Shown here: positions 41,568 to 50,015 of the stretch, piece after piece | Layout of the letters: each line of letters begins with the position of its first letter | How positions within the stretch are numbered: the stretch's first letter is position 1 | Assembly (NCBI GenBank): GCA_023426435.1 | Contig: JAFAAS010000131.1 | Coordinates: 1-50,015 of the forward strand | Source: Verrucomicrobiota bacterium | GTDB taxonomy: Bacteria > Verrucomicrobiota > Verrucomicrobiia > Opitutales > Opitutaceae | DNA: 50,015 bases | Reading direction: 5' to 3' | Translations under genes and position numbers: made by a program | The notes under the pieces: generated by a model | The model's database searches: none | Seen by the model: only the letters and a program-made list of their open reading frames with translations | Told to the model about the DNA's origin: nothing

Positions 41568-42328
41568 GCGCGGCGGAGAGCTTCTGGGCGAGGCTGCCGG
41601 TGGGCCGCGGCGTGGAAGTGATCGCGAGCGACGCGAACGGCCTTGCGGCGCTCAATAAACCGGCGGGAGTGTTGTCGCATCCGAACGAAGCGCGGGACCG
41701 CGCGCGATCGCTGTTGGTGGCGGATTACGATGCGCAAGCGGAGTCGTTTGCGTGGAGGGAGGAAGGGGCGGAGCGGCCGGGGCGTTTGTGGTTGTTGAAC
41801 CGGCTGGATTCGGCGACCTCGGGCGTGATCCTGGTGGCGAGGGACGAGGCGCTGGCGCGGGAGATTCGGGCGCAATTCAAGCGGAAGCAGGTGACGAAGA
41901 TTTACCAGGCGCTTGTATTCGGAAAACCGATGCGGGCGGCGGAAGTCTGGCGGGATCTGCTGGCGGTGCAGAAGGCGGGTGGGCGGATTCGCACCAGCGC
42001 AGCGGCGGGCAATGTGCCGGCGGAATGCTTGATGAAGCTCGTGACGACTCGAACGGGCGCGGACGTGCTGTCGTTGTTGCAACTCGAGCCGCGAACGGGG
42101 CGCAGTCATCAGTTGCGGGTGCAGTGCGCGAAACGCCGGCTGCCGATCGTGGGCGACCAGACGTATGGAGATTTTGGACACAATCGCGCGTTCGCGAAGC
42201 GGACGGGAGAGAAGCGATTGTTTCTGCACTCGATGGAGACGCGATTTCGTTACGAGTGGAAAGGGCGGACCTTCGATTTCGCGGCAAGGGCGGAGTTGCC
42301 GGAGGGGTTTCGGGTGGCGTTGGGGTGA
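41564..42328 (+). CDS. RluA-family pseudouridine synthase
   Basis: Converts uridine to pseudouridine in rRNA or tRNA; 254 residues. GLAALNKPAGVLSHPN opens the core, the catalytic Asp is in LLNRLDSATSGVILVARD, and KIYQALVFGKP, EPRTGRSHQLRVQCAKRRLPIVGDQTYGDFGHNR are the later conserved blocks. The usual HRLD reads NRLD, seen in some members. GTG start 41564 overlaps the upstream stop (GTGA). Which uridine it modifies is unknown. Confidence 0.9.
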   Translation: MSAAESFWARLPVGRGVEVIASDANGLAALNKPAGVLSHPNEARDRARSLLVADYDAQAESFAWREEGAERPGRLWLLNRLDSATSGVILVARDEALAREIRAQFKRKQVTKIYQALVFGKPMRAAEVWRDLLAVQKAGGRIRTSAAAGNVPAECLMKLVTTRTGADVLSLLQLEPRTGRSHQLRVQCAKRRLPIVGDQTYGDFGHNRAFAKRTGEKRLFLHSMETRFRYEWKGRTFDFAARAELPEGFRVALG

Positions 42329-42349
42329 GGGCGGGTGGGGCTTGCGGGG

Positions 42350-43870
42350 TTATTCGAGTGGAGTCGTGGCTCTTTCTGGTTGAGGCGGAGACGAGGCAGC
42401 GGAGGCGGACGCTTTTTCCTGTTGCCGGCGTTTGCGCAATCGGAGGCTGCGGAAGAACAAGGCGCCGGCGATCCAGAGCAGGATGAGGCCGACGGGATAG
42501 GCGAGCACGCGAGGGAAGAGAACGAAGAGCGCGGCTAGAACGAGAAGGCCGAGGGCGGTCCAGACGAGCAGCCGCGTTTCGATGGGCTCCATCTCGCGTC
42601 GGTTGGTGAGCACGGCGCCCACCACGTTGCCGATGCGCACTGCGCCGGCGGCGGCGCGCGAGGCGCTGCCCTTGCGGTCGCGAGAAAGGCTGCTGTGGGT
42701 GGACTGGTTCTTGGCCAGTCGGCGTTTCTTGTGGAGGACGATCTCGGTGGAATTGGCGAGATCGTCGAGATACATCGCCTCCATCTGCGCTGCGAAACCC
42801 TCGTCCTCGACGACGGCGTCGAGCTCGCAGTTGCCGATCCAACTCGCGAAGTTGAGGTTGGTGGAGCCGACACGAGCCCAGCGACCATCGACGACGGCGG
42901 ACTTGGCGTGCAGCAGCGAGCCGTTCCATTCGAAAATGCGAACCCCGGCGTTGAGCAGTGGGCGGTAGCCGGTGCGCGACATGATTTTGAGCAGCGGTAT
43001 GTCGGAGGCGCGGGTGAAAAGCATGCGCACGTCGACGCCGGCGCGAGCGGAAGTAACGAGCGCCTGAACATACGTCGGTGCGCCGAGATAATAGGCGTCG
43101 GTCAACCACACTCGTTTGCGGGCGAACGCGACGACGAGTTGATCGAGTCGAAACGTGCCGGACGCGGACGGGTCGCTGGCGACGATGCGAAGCGGGATGT
43201 TGCCGGCGGGTGAGATATCGGAGGCGGTGGGGAGCTCTTCTTCCGGAACGGGGGTGCCGAGCGTGGCCCAGCTGCGAGCAAAGGATTGCTCCATGTCGGC
43301 GATGGCGGGCCCGCGGATTTCGACACCGGTGTCGCGCCAGGGCGCGATTTTTTTCGCGGGGTTGCCGCACCACATGTCGGCGATGCAAAGCCCGGAGATG
43401 AACCCGATCTCGCTGTCGATCACGAGGAGCTTGCGGTGGTCGCGCGAGATCCAGCCCAGCGGGGATTCGATGCGTGGAGGATTGTAGCAGCGGACCTCGA
43501 CGCCGCCGGTGCGAAGGCGTTCCCAGAATGCGCGGGAGGCTTTGCGGAAGACGCCGAGCCAATCGTAGATCAAGCGGACGGTGACGCCCGCTTGGGCGCG
43601 TTCGATCATGGCGTCGGCGAAGCGATTGCCGATGTCGTCGTCGGCCAGGATGTAGTTCTCGAAGTGGATTCGCGATTTGGCGGCGGCGATGGCGGCGAGC
43701 CAGGCGGCGTAGTTTTCGCCGGCATCCTTGAGGAGACGAACGTGATTGCCGCCGATCAGCGGGGCGTTGGTGCTGCGCTCGAAGGCTTGTTGGGCGAGGT
43801 CTCGGGCGCTGAGCGAGCCGTGGAGCCCGCGACGGGTGGGGTTGGGAGATTCGCGGGAAGGAGTGCTCAT
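42350..43870 (-). CDS. Cardiolipin synthase-like phospholipase D protein
   Basis: Membrane-associated enzyme that condenses two phosphatidylglycerols or transfers a phosphatidyl group; 506 residues. Two HKD motifs are present: SRDHRKLLVIDSEIGFISG and LHAKSAVVDGRWARVGSTNLN, with the trailing Gly-Ser/Asn residues. Unlike typical Cls, the membrane segments are at the C-terminus (LLVWTALGLLVLAALFVLFP and YPVGLILLWIAGALFF) after a Ser/Arg/Ala-rich linker. ATG 43870 chosen. Probably cls-like; other PLD enzymes cannot be excluded. Confidence 0.88.
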   Translation of the reverse strand: MSTPSRESPNPTRRGLHGSLSARDLAQQAFERSTNAPLIGGNHVRLLKDAGENYAAWLAAIAAAKSRIHFENYILADDDIGNRFADAMIERAQAGVTVRLIYDWLGVFRKASRAFWERLRTGGVEVRCYNPPRIESPLGWISRDHRKLLVIDSEIGFISGLCIADMWCGNPAKKIAPWRDTGVEIRGPAIADMEQSFARSWATLGTPVPEEELPTASDISPAGNIPLRIVASDPSASGTFRLDQLVVAFARKRVWLTDAYYLGAPTYVQALVTSARAGVDVRMLFTRASDIPLLKIMSRTGYRPLLNAGVRIFEWNGSLLHAKSAVVDGRWARVGSTNLNFASWIGNCELDAVVEDEGFAAQMEAMYLDDLANSTEIVLHKKRRLAKNQSTHSSLSRDRKGSASRAAAGAVRIGNVVGAVLTNRREMEPIETRLLVWTALGLLVLAALFVLFPRVLAYPVGLILLWIAGALFFRSLRLRKRRQQEKASASAASSPPQPERATTPLE

Positions 43871-44018
43871 GAGCGGTCGCAACGCTTTGACAGCGGATTA
43901 TGTAATTGGCTTCACCACCGCGAAGAAGAGACGCCGGCGGGGTGGTCTCTGGTGAAGCGCTGCATTTTTGGGGTTTTCTTTTCCCTCAAGGCAGTTTCCC
44001 GTAACGGGCGTTCGTCAC

Positions 44019-44108
44019 GGAAGGGTGGCCGAGTGGTTTATGGCTCCAGTCTTGAAAACTGGCGTGGGTGAAAGCTCACCGTGGGTTCGAATCCCACCCC
44101 TTCCGCCA
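44019..44108 (+). tRNA. tRNA-Ser (TGA)
   Basis: A 90-base tRNA with a long variable arm (GTGGGTGAAAGCTCAC), anticodon TGA in the CTTGAAA loop with stem CCAGT/ACTGG, T arm GGTTCGAATCC and an encoded CCA end. The 7 bp acceptor stem GGAAGGG/CCCTTCC pairs perfectly. No terminator is obvious. It ends four bases from the stop of the opposite-strand small membrane protein gene. Confidence 0.97.
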
Positions 44109-44111
44109 CGC

Positions 44112-44306
44112 TCATTTGGGCGAGCGGCCATAAAAGAACGCCAGCCAGATGCCGAGGGCGAGCAGGAGCACGAGCCACCAGAGGTAACGAAGCTCGCGTG
44201 CGGCGAGTTCGAAGAAGGCGAGCAGGCGCGGGAAAAAGAGGGCGGAGCCGACGATGACGACGGCTCCGGCAATTAATAACAGGGTGCGTCGCGGTGAGCG
44301 GCTCAT
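44112..44306 (-). CDS. Small membrane protein, unknown
   Basis: Predicted 64-residue protein with two hydrophobic helices (about 8-25 and 41-60) and a basic start MSRSPRR. It starts one base past the SPFH gene stop, so the two are probably co-transcribed and it may be a partner of the SPFH protein. No family recognised. Confidence 0.65.
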   Translation of the reverse strand: MSRSPRRTLLLIAGAVVIVGSALFFPRLLAFFELAARELRYLWWLVLLLALGIWLAFFYGRSPK

Positions 44307-44307
44307 T

Positions 44308-45147
44308 CTAGCGTCGCGCGGGCGCGGCGGCGCCGGGCGTCGTGGGCAGACCGAGCGGGAGGAGGATGTTGGCGCCACCGCCGCCTTCGCCGCCGGAGCC
44401 GCCGATCACGAGAGGAGCTTTGCCGTCCCATTTTTCGACGATCTGGAGTTGAATGAGGCCGGGATTATCGCGGATCGCTTCGGCGCGGATGCGGATCGCC
44501 TCGGCCTCGCCCTTGGCGCGGATGATGGCGGTGTCGGCCTCGATCTGGGCTTTTTGTTGGGTGAAGCGGGCCTTCGCGGCTTCCTGTTCCTGAACCATCT
44601 TCGATTCGATGGCGGCTTCGAGTTCCTTCGAGAGGACGATGTCTTCGACGACGAGATCCTCGATGACGAGCAGCGTGCCGATTTTTTCGCGGGCGGCGAC
44701 GAGCGCGCGGGATTTGATTTCCTCGCGCTTCTTGACGATCTGCTCGGCGCTTTGGAGGGCGGTGACTTCCTTGAGCGCTTCCTGGACGCGCGGAGCGATG
44801 AGGCTGTCGAACGGGTCGCCGGCGTATTCCTTGTAGATGCGGACGACGGATGATTCGGGGATGCGGTAGAGCAGGCGCAGGTTCATGTTCACCTGCTGCA
44901 GATCGGAGGAGTAAGTTTCCGACGGAAGCTGGCGGGCCATCTGGCGGACGGGCACGTAGATGATGTGAGTGATGAACGGCGCCTTGGTGCCGAAGCCCTC
45001 GGGTTTGAAGTCGTCGCTGACCTTTCCGAGCGTCACTTGAACGCCGCGGAAACCCGGCTCGACGACGTAAGTGCCTTGGGCCGCAAAAATGATGAGGGCC
45101 AAAACAATGATGCCGAAGCCGATGAGTTTGCCGAAGTTTGGAGTCAT
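44308..45147 (-). CDS. SPFH/prohibitin family protein
   Basis: Membrane scaffold of 279 residues with one N-terminal helix (LIGFGIIVLALIIFAAQG, about 8-25) followed by the SPFH domain (GTYVVEPGFRGVQVTLGKV, YRIPESSVVRIYKEYAGDPF) and a coiled-coil rich in Ala/Glu/Arg (AALESKMVQEQEAAKARFTQQKAQ region), as in prohibitins and HflK/HflC. The C-terminus is Gly/Pro-rich. Role usually in membrane-protease regulation; no protease gene next to it. Confidence 0.88.
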   Translation of the reverse strand: MTPNFGKLIGFGIIVLALIIFAAQGTYVVEPGFRGVQVTLGKVSDDFKPEGFGTKAPFITHIIYVPVRQMARQLPSETYSSDLQQVNMNLRLLYRIPESSVVRIYKEYAGDPFDSLIAPRVQEALKEVTALQSAEQIVKKREEIKSRALVAAREKIGTLLVIEDLVVEDIVLSKELEAAIESKMVQEQEAAKARFTQQKAQIEADTAIIRAKGEAEAIRIRAEAIRDNPGLIQLQIVEKWDGKAPLVIGGSGGEGGGGANILLPLGLPTTPGAAAPARR

Positions 45148-45244
45148 GACGCATGCGAAGGCACGCGCGGTGTCGTCGCAAGCGATGATTGCGGCGGTGG
45201 AATAATTTAGCGGGCGTTCCAAGGATCGCGCGCGATCCAAGGTC

Positions 45245-45264
45245 GCCTGCAAGCAGGCTCCTAC
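45245..45264. repeat. GTAGGAGCC palindromic element, copy B
   Basis: Minus-strand sequence GTAGGAGCCTGCTTGCAGGC. It matches copy A at 4924 except one base pair, changed on both sides of the stem. Its TAG is the stop codon of the sugar dehydrogenase gene (45261-45263). Confidence 0.75.
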
Positions 45265-46562
45265 TGCGGCGAAAAGGCGACGCGCCAGATTGTGTTGGAG
45301 GCGTCGTCGCTGACGAGAAGCGCACCGTCGCGGGCAACGGTCACACCGACGGGGCGGCCCCAGACGTCGCCGTTCTCGGTGACGAAACCGGTGAGGAAGT
45401 CTTCGTATTCGCCCGTGGCGCGACCGTTTTCGACGGGAACCATGATGACCTTGTAGCCGGTGCGTTTGGCGCGGTTCCAGGAGCCGTGTTCCGCGGCGAA
45501 GATCTGGCCGCGGTAGCGGGAGGGAAATCGATCGCTGTCGTATTAGAAGACGAGATCGAGCGAGGCGGAGTGGGCTTGTATCAGAACATCGGGGGCGATC
45601 ACCTGCGAGGCGAGTTCGGGCTTCTTGCCTTGGTGGCGCGGGTCTTGGTTGGGCCCGAGGTAAAACCAAGGCCAGCCGTAGAAGCCGTCTTCTTTGACGC
45701 GGGTGATGTAGTCGGGGGGAAGATCGTCGCCGAGGCCATCCCGCTCGTTGACGGAGGTCCAGAGAGCGCCCGTGGACGGATCGATGGCGAGACCGACGGG
45801 ATTGCGAATGCCCCAAGCGTAAACGCGGCCGTTTTTTCCGTCGGGATCGTAGGCGAAGATGCGGGCGCGGCGGTCTTCGGCTTTGTCGTCGTCGACATTG
45901 GAAAGAGAGCCCACGGAGACGAAGAGGGTTTTGCCGTCTTGGGAAAAGACGATGTCGCGCGTCCAATGACCGCCGCCGGTGAGACGGCCGCCCGAGGAGA
46001 TGTCGGGGACGATGGTTTCGGCCTGGCCGCGGGCGCGAAGATCGCCGGAGCGGTAGGGAAAGCGGACGACGGAGCCGGTGTTCGCGATGTAAACGAATTG
46101 GGGATCGTTGCCGGAAGGATGGAAGGCGATGCCGAATGGTTGTTTGAGGTTGTCGGCGAAGAGCTCGTTCACGTCGGCGCGCCCGTCGTTGTCGGTGTCG
46201 CGCAACACGCGGACGCGATGCGATTCACTTTCGGCGACGAAGATGTCGCCATTGGGCGCGGTGACGATGACGCGCGGCTGTTTCAGGCCCTCCGCGAATT
46301 CGGTGACGCGAAAACCCTCGGGAGCGCGAGGCAAAGCTCCGGACGGACGAGGGACCTGGCGCGGACCGTTGCGAGCGGATTCGGTGGCGTAGGGCGCAGG
46401 GAGATCGTCGACGGTGATCTTGCGGCGAACGCCGGGGGCGTCCTGGCTCCAGTCGCCCATCGCGGCGCGACCGGTGAGGAGCTCGGCGGCGAAAAGGGAT
46501 GAAACGAATCCGCCGCCCGCGACGGCGAGAGCGACGACGCGAACGGCGGAGAGCGAAATCAT
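45261..46562 (-). pseudogene. PQQ-dependent sugar dehydrogenase-like gene with an in-frame TAA
   Basis: Six-bladed beta-propeller of the soluble aldose/sorbosone dehydrogenase type, start MISLSAVRVVALAVAGGGF (signal peptide). First part, 339 residues, has FVAESESHRVRVLRDTDNDGRADV, GGHWTRDIVFSQDGKTLFVSVGS, WGIRNPVGLAIDPSTGALWTSVNERDGLGDDLP and WPWFYLGPN. It then meets TAA at 45543-45545 directly after HSASLDLVF. The same frame continues YDSDRFPSRYRGQIF, AAEHGSWNRAKRTGYKV and a further 60-residue end with the DVWGRPVGVTVARDGALLVSDDASNTIWRV block, all typical of the family. Removing the TAA gives a normal FYDSDRFP join, suggesting a 3-base insertion. It may be a pseudogene, sequencing error or readthrough site. 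Confidence 0.85.
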
Positions 46563-46738
46563 TTGCCGAACACCTTCTTCACGTCGCCGGTCTTCTTTTG
46601 GACCTTGCCCTCGAGTTGGTCGGCGCGGCCCTCGTCGCGAAGTTTCGGATCGTTGGCGGCTTCGCCGATGCCGGCCTTGGCTTTGCCGACGAGATTCTTG
46701 GTGTGACCTTCCACTTTGTCCTGGGTGCTTGTTTTCAT
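46559..46738 (-). CDS. CsbD-family stress protein
   Basis: A 59-residue, very hydrophilic protein with Lys/Glu/Gly-rich repeats (HTKNLVGKAKAGIGEAAND, EGRADQLEGKVQKKTGDVKKV), as in the CsbD/YjbJ family that accumulates in general stress. Function of the family unknown. Stop overlaps the start of the sugar dehydrogenase (ATGA), so they may be one operon. No clear ribosome-binding site seen. Confidence 0.85.
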   Translation of the reverse strand: MKTSTQDKVEGHTKNLVGKAKAGIGEAANDPKLRDEGRADQLEGKVQKKTGDVKKVFGK

Positions 46739-46867
46739 GGGAGGACGGACCGAGGACGGCGGGGCGCGGTTCCGAGGGGTGGTGGGTGGAAGCACGCGTG
46801 ACGTTACCGAGGCTGGCGTCGGCAATCCTCCCGATGGCGGGGAGTTGCGCATCAGGTAGGTTGAAAG

Positions 46868-47332
46868 ATGGCTGAACCGAAAACGTTCGAGAGAGATCGC
46901 GTGCGGGAGAACACGGCCACGGAGATCAACGACCGCATCGATGCGGGTATCCGGGAAACGGTGACGCGTTACGCGACGGCGTCGCCGCGCGAGATTTCGC
47001 AGCGCATCGGCGAGCTCGAGGCGGAGTGGGACATCGAGCGGGTGTTGGAGGCGAATGCGGCGAGCCTGGCGTTGTCGGGCGTGTTGTCCGCGGCGATGGG
47101 CCGGCGGCGGGGTTTGGTGCTGGCGACGGGGGTGCTGGGATTTCTGTTGTATCACGCGACGCAAGGATGGTGTCCGCCTTTGCCGATTCTGCGGCGCTTC
47201 GGAGTGCGGACGCGGCGGGAGATCGAACGCGAGAAGTTCGTGTTGAAATACCTGCGGGGAGATTTCGAAGGGTTGTCGATGCAACGGGCGCGGAAGGCGC
47301 CGGGGAAGGTGCTCGACGCGGTGGCGCAGTAG
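46868..47332 (+). CDS. DUF2892-like membrane protein
   Basis: Protein of 154 residues: a charged N-terminal helix (REISQRIGELEAEWDIERVLEANAA), two short hydrophobic segments (SLALSGVLSAAMGRRRGLVLATGVLGFLLYHATQGWCPP) and a conserved tail (ILRRFGVRTRREIEREKFVLKYLRGDFEG). The GWCPPLPILRRFGVRT and LKYLRGDF blocks are what I recall of DUF2892-containing proteins. Function unknown. Divergent from CsbD. Confidence 0.75.
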   Translation: MAEPKTFERDRVRENTATEINDRIDAGIRETVTRYATASPREISQRIGELEAEWDIERVLEANAASLALSGVLSAAMGRRRGLVLATGVLGFLLYHATQGWCPPLPILRRFGVRTRREIEREKFVLKYLRGDFEGLSMQRARKAPGKVLDAVAQ

Positions 47333-47345
47333 AGGAGGGAACGCG

Positions 47346-47373
47346 GAGCTTTCGGCTTTCAGGTTTCCGGGTT
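47346..47373. repeat. Heptad array upstream of the secreted glycosidase-like gene
   Basis: GAGCTTT, CGGCTTT, CAGGTTT, CCGGGTT in tandem, between the DUF2892-like stop and the GTG start at 47392. Fourth member of the heptad class seen here. Confidence 0.7.
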
Positions 47374-47391
47374 CGCGGCTTTAACGCTGCG

Positions 47392-49599
47392 GTGATCCGG
47401 CTGCGACTTGCTCTTCTTTTCAGTTTCACGGGCTTTGCTTTGTTGGCGACGGCGCGGGCGTCGTTGAGTGGAGTCGATAGCGGTTTTACCGCGAGGGAGC
47501 TCATTCGCACGACGGATGCGGCGGTGTTGAAGCAGTGGGCGGGGACGCGCCCGTGGATCCGGATTCGGAGGTTGCCGGATCCGTCGAATCCGCAGCGGGC
47601 GCAGGATGTGATTCCGGAACGCGAGGCGTTGCGGCAGCTGAAAGAGATGGGCTTCAAGCCGGTGCCCTTCGTGCGATGGGCGCCGGCATCGTGGGCGCAC
47701 GGGGTGAGGGAGGGCGGTGGGCAGCGCCTGCCGCTGGATTTGCGGGAAGCGTTTGAACGGGCGAAGCGAATTGCGGAGACGTATGGCGATGTGGTGGCGG
47801 GGCTGGAGTTCGAGAACGAGCCGGACATCAACTTCGTCGATGAGAACGCGGAGACGTATGCGGCTTTCCATAAAGCGTGTTATTTGGGAGTGCGCGCGGC
47901 GGATGTGGGGGCGTCGGTGGAGTGGGTGGGGACGCTGACCGGAGTGGGCGGCGGGATCTCGATGCCCGTGGTGAATCCCGGGCGGCGCCCCCTGGCGATC
48001 ATGGCGCCGCTGGCGTTGCCGCCGGGACCGTTTTTCGAGCAGTTGGTGGAAAATCGGTTCTTCGATTACACCGATGTTTTCAACTATCACTACTACGGAC
48101 ACGCGGATGATTTCAGCGCGGTGTATCGGCAATTTGAGGACGCGATGCGTCCGTTGGGACGGCGGAGCGCAGAGAAGCCGGAACCGAAGGCCAAGACGCG
48201 GCGATTGCCGGTGATGTTGACGGAGTATGGATTTAGCGGAGTGAGCGGGCCGGAGCGATATGGGGCGGCGGTGCGCGTCGAGCAGTGGCGATGGTTTCGC
48301 GATGTCGGGGAGCAAATCCGGGAGCTGAGGATCGCGGCGCCGATGGCTTTTTATCTGCCGCCTTATTACGAGCGGAAACAGATCGAGTTCGGGATGACGG
48401 TGAAGCCGGCGAAGGCGGAGGCGGACGATGGCCGCGTGGAAAAAGCGGGAGTGGAAAAGTTGGGATCGGGAACGCAGAGTGCGGGTGGATTGATTTTTCG
48501 ACCGGAGGATTTCGGGGCGGAAAAAGTGGAACCCTGGATGGAGCGGATCGGCGCGAAAGTGGGCGGAAACGAGGCGTTGCCGGCGCTGGCGTGGTTGTGG
48601 GATGCGGCGGAGCGGCAACCGTATCGGCCCCGGGATTGGGAGATCGAAGCGGCGGAGGTGTCGCCGATCGTGATCGACGTGATTGCCGGCGCCGGGCTGG
48701 TGCAGCTGAAGCGTTATAACGGTTACATGCTCTCGGGAGCGGAAGGCGCGGGAGAGTTTGCGATCTACAATTTTTCGGAAAACGAGGTGCGAGGGAAGCT
48801 GCGGTGGGAATCGGCGGAGGGGACGCGCATAACGTTGAGTATCGATGAAAGCATGACGCTTCCGCCGAAAGGGCGAGTCGCGGTTCCGTTCACGGTGGTT
48901 TGCGGATCGACGGTGATGTCGGGAACGAAGGTGAAGGTGGTGTTTGAGCCGGAGCAGCGAGGCGTGGTCTCGGCGGTGTTGGCGACGCAGGTGTTTCCCC
49001 GGACCGAAGGCATGACGGCGCACGTGCTGCAGCGATTCGATCACGCGGAGGAAATGGCGTCGCGAAACCGCGAGATCCTGGCGAGTCGTCCGCGGGCGAG
49101 CGATGAGCGGCGATTGACGCCTGCGGGCAGGTGGCTGACCTCGGCTCACGCGCGCGTGGAGGAATCGTCGGGCACGCGCTGGCGATTGGTGGGAAGCGAG
49201 TTCAAGCGCGGGCCGAAGGTGGGGCGGGCGACTTTCGAACTTCCGTTGCCGGACAACTTCGTGTTTCCCGAACAATCGGCGCTACGGATGTCTTACAGGC
49301 TGGCGGCGGCGGAAGGAAAAGATGCGGACTCGGACGAGAGCGTGTTTCTCGAAGTGTATCTTCGCACCGAGAACGGAAATCTCTTTGTGGTGTGGCCGTG
49401 GCTTCGAGCGACCTCGCGGTGGGGCGGCTACCTCGAGTTGAAAGCGAACTACACGATGATGTTTCAGTCGCGAGCGAACCTGCCCTGGCGCTTTGCGGAG
49501 AACCGGCCGGTGGCGCTCGTGTTTTCGTTTTACTCGCCGACGATGGAAGGGGCGGTGGTGGAGATCGACCGGCCGGAAATTGTGCGGATCGGACGTTGA
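47392..49599 (+). CDS. Secreted glycoside-hydrolase-like protein (clan GH-A type barrel)
   Basis: 735-residue protein with signal peptide (IRLRLALLFSFTGFALLATARAS, cleavage near residue 24). The N-terminal 350 residues look like a TIM barrel of clan GH-A: acid/base Glu in LEFENEPDINF (E143 in NEP), nucleophile Glu in PVMLTEYGFSG (E278), with a NYHYYGHADDF loop between. A C-terminal part of beta-strands (from about 400) is probably a carbohydrate-binding or immunoglobulin-like domain. Which GH family, and whether it cuts polysaccharide, cannot be determined. GTG 47392 gives the right signal peptide. Close to polysaccharide genes. Confidence 0.78.
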   Translation: MIRLRLALLFSFTGFALLATARASLSGVDSGFTARELIRTTDAAVLKQWAGTRPWIRIRRLPDPSNPQRAQDVIPEREALRQLKEMGFKPVPFVRWAPASWAHGVREGGGQRLPLDLREAFERAKRIAETYGDVVAGLEFENEPDINFVDENAETYAAFHKACYLGVRAADVGASVEWVGTLTGVGGGISMPVVNPGRRPLAIMAPLALPPGPFFEQLVENRFFDYTDVFNYHYYGHADDFSAVYRQFEDAMRPLGRRSAEKPEPKAKTRRLPVMLTEYGFSGVSGPERYGAAVRVEQWRWFRDVGEQIRELRIAAPMAFYLPPYYERKQIEFGMTVKPAKAEADDGRVEKAGVEKLGSGTQSAGGLIFRPEDFGAEKVEPWMERIGAKVGGNEALPALAWLWDAAERQPYRPRDWEIEAAEVSPIVIDVIAGAGLVQLKRYNGYMLSGAEGAGEFAIYNFSENEVRGKLRWESAEGTRITLSIDESMTLPPKGRVAVPFTVVCGSTVMSGTKVKVVFEPEQRGVVSAVLATQVFPRTEGMTAHVLQRFDHAEEMASRNREILASRPRASDERRLTPAGRWLTSAHARVEESSGTRWRLVGSEFKRGPKVGRATFELPLPDNFVFPEQSALRMSYRLAAAEGKDADSDESVFLEVYLRTENGNLFVVWPWLRATSRWGGYLELKANYTMMFQSRANLPWRFAENRPVALVFSFYSPTMEGAVVEIDRPEIVRIGR

Positions 49600-49620
49600 G
49601 AAAGGTTGCTGCGGGCCGGA

Positions 49621-50015
49621 TCAGTTTTTCGTGCGGAGCCGGCTTTGGCGTTCCATGGCGGCCCAGCGGAGAGTGATCGCGAGAACGGCGGCGACGGTGA
49701 GGAGAATTGCGGGATTGTGAAACGGGAAGTCGGCGAAAGCGGCGAAGGCGACCAAGGATGAGGCGCCGACAAACACGAGGAGTGCGGGCTGGGAAAAGAT
49801 GGCGGAGCGGCGGAGGGAGACTCCGATACTCGTCACGAGCGCTCCCGCGAGGAGGATGCCGGCCCATCCTCCCTCGGCATAGAGCTCGGCGTAGTCGTTG
49901 TGGGCATGTTCCCAGAACAATCGTCGTTCGGTGCGCTGCTTTTTGACCCACACCGGGGTCGTGTAGATCTCCGGGTAGTTCCGTTGAAACCACAGGAAAA
50001 CGTAACGGTAGTTGC
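49621..50015 (-). CDS. O-antigen ligase/polymerase family protein, C-terminal part
   Basis: Truncated by the window edge; the frame is open to 50013, giving about 131 residues. The conserved motif HAHNDYAELYAEGGWAGILL (Wzy_C family loop with the key His) is followed by three membrane segments (LLAGALVTSIGVSL, ALLVFVGASSLVAFAAF, NPAILLTVAAVLAITL) and a basic end RRQS-like tail. The start lies outside the window. The family attaches or polymerises surface polysaccharide. Convergent with the secreted glycosidase-like gene, 21 bases apart. Confidence 0.83.
   Translation of the reverse strand, partial: NYRYVFLWFQRNYPEIYTTPVWVKKQRTERRLFWEHAHNDYAELYAEGGWAGILLAGALVTSIGVSLRRSAIFSQPALLVFVGASSLVAFAAFADFPFHNPAILLTVAAVLAITLRWAAMERQSRLRTKN

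Noticed and set aside
1..50015. CRISPR array, insertion sequence, prophage or integrase
   Set aside because: No regular repeat-spacer pattern, transposase motif or phage gene was seen on either strand. The dispersed repeats are too short and too irregular.

Overview
This 50 kb window looks like chromosomal DNA of a high-GC, Gram-negative, aerobic or facultative bacterium. The best guess is the Opitutaceae (Verrucomicrobiota): Tol/TonB genes imply an outer membrane, the quinone is menaquinone, DNA polymerase X and a pfkB-tmk-holB cluster are present, and short palindromic and heptad repeats sit between genes. The taxonomic call is inference from gene content and style; no rRNA is present. No CRISPR array, insertion sequence, integrase or phage gene was seen. 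Two tRNA genes (Ala-GGC, Ser-TGA) and about 49 protein genes were found. Gene density is high, strands alternate often, and long antisense open frames are a by-product of GC-rich codon usage.

Layout. 0.1-10 kb: menB, an MFS sugar symporter, class II aldolase with a clear terminator, a membrane-anchored unknown, topoisomerase III, an alpha/beta hydrolase and a MATE exporter. 10-14.5 kb: a small lipoprotein, a 314 bp gene-free gap with two identical AT-rich palindromes, then a leftward group pfkB-type kinase, tmk, holB and a secreted unknown. 14.7-17 kb: a TolQ/TolR/TolA-like operon, then tRNA-Ala with a terminator. 17-20.6 kb: a pyruvate-oxidase-like TPP enzyme, an SDR and a stand-alone receiver protein. 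20.6-26.5 kb: a translationally coupled caa3-type oxidase operon (coxB with heme c, fused coxA-coxC, a small membrane protein, ctaG, triheme cytochrome c).

26.7-37.3 kb: GH15 enzyme, MgtC, an orphan DGQHR protein, a two-gene split of a fused spermidine-synthase-like protein whose methyltransferase-like half carries a signal peptide, then menC, menE, a nucleotidyltransferase plus small partner (toxin-antitoxin-like), a probable DHNA-CoA thioesterase and polX. 37.4-50 kb: two small unknowns, a polyprenyl-phosphate sugar transferase, maf, a TonB-like protein, an RluA-type pseudouridine synthase, a cardiolipin synthase, tRNA-Ser, a small membrane protein, an SPFH protein, a PQQ-type sugar dehydrogenase broken by an in-frame TAA, CsbD, a DUF2892-like protein, a secreted GH-A-clan-like protein and the C-terminal part of an O-antigen ligase.

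How the genes fit: menB/C/E and the thioesterase make the menaquinone nucleus, and the caa3-type operon is the terminal oxidase with its own cytochrome c domains. Sugar transferase and O-antigen ligase point to surface polysaccharide. The most unusual signals are in the DNA itself: palindromic elements whose leading GTAG supplies the TAG stop codon of four genes, and tandem 7 bp arrays between genes and inside polX.
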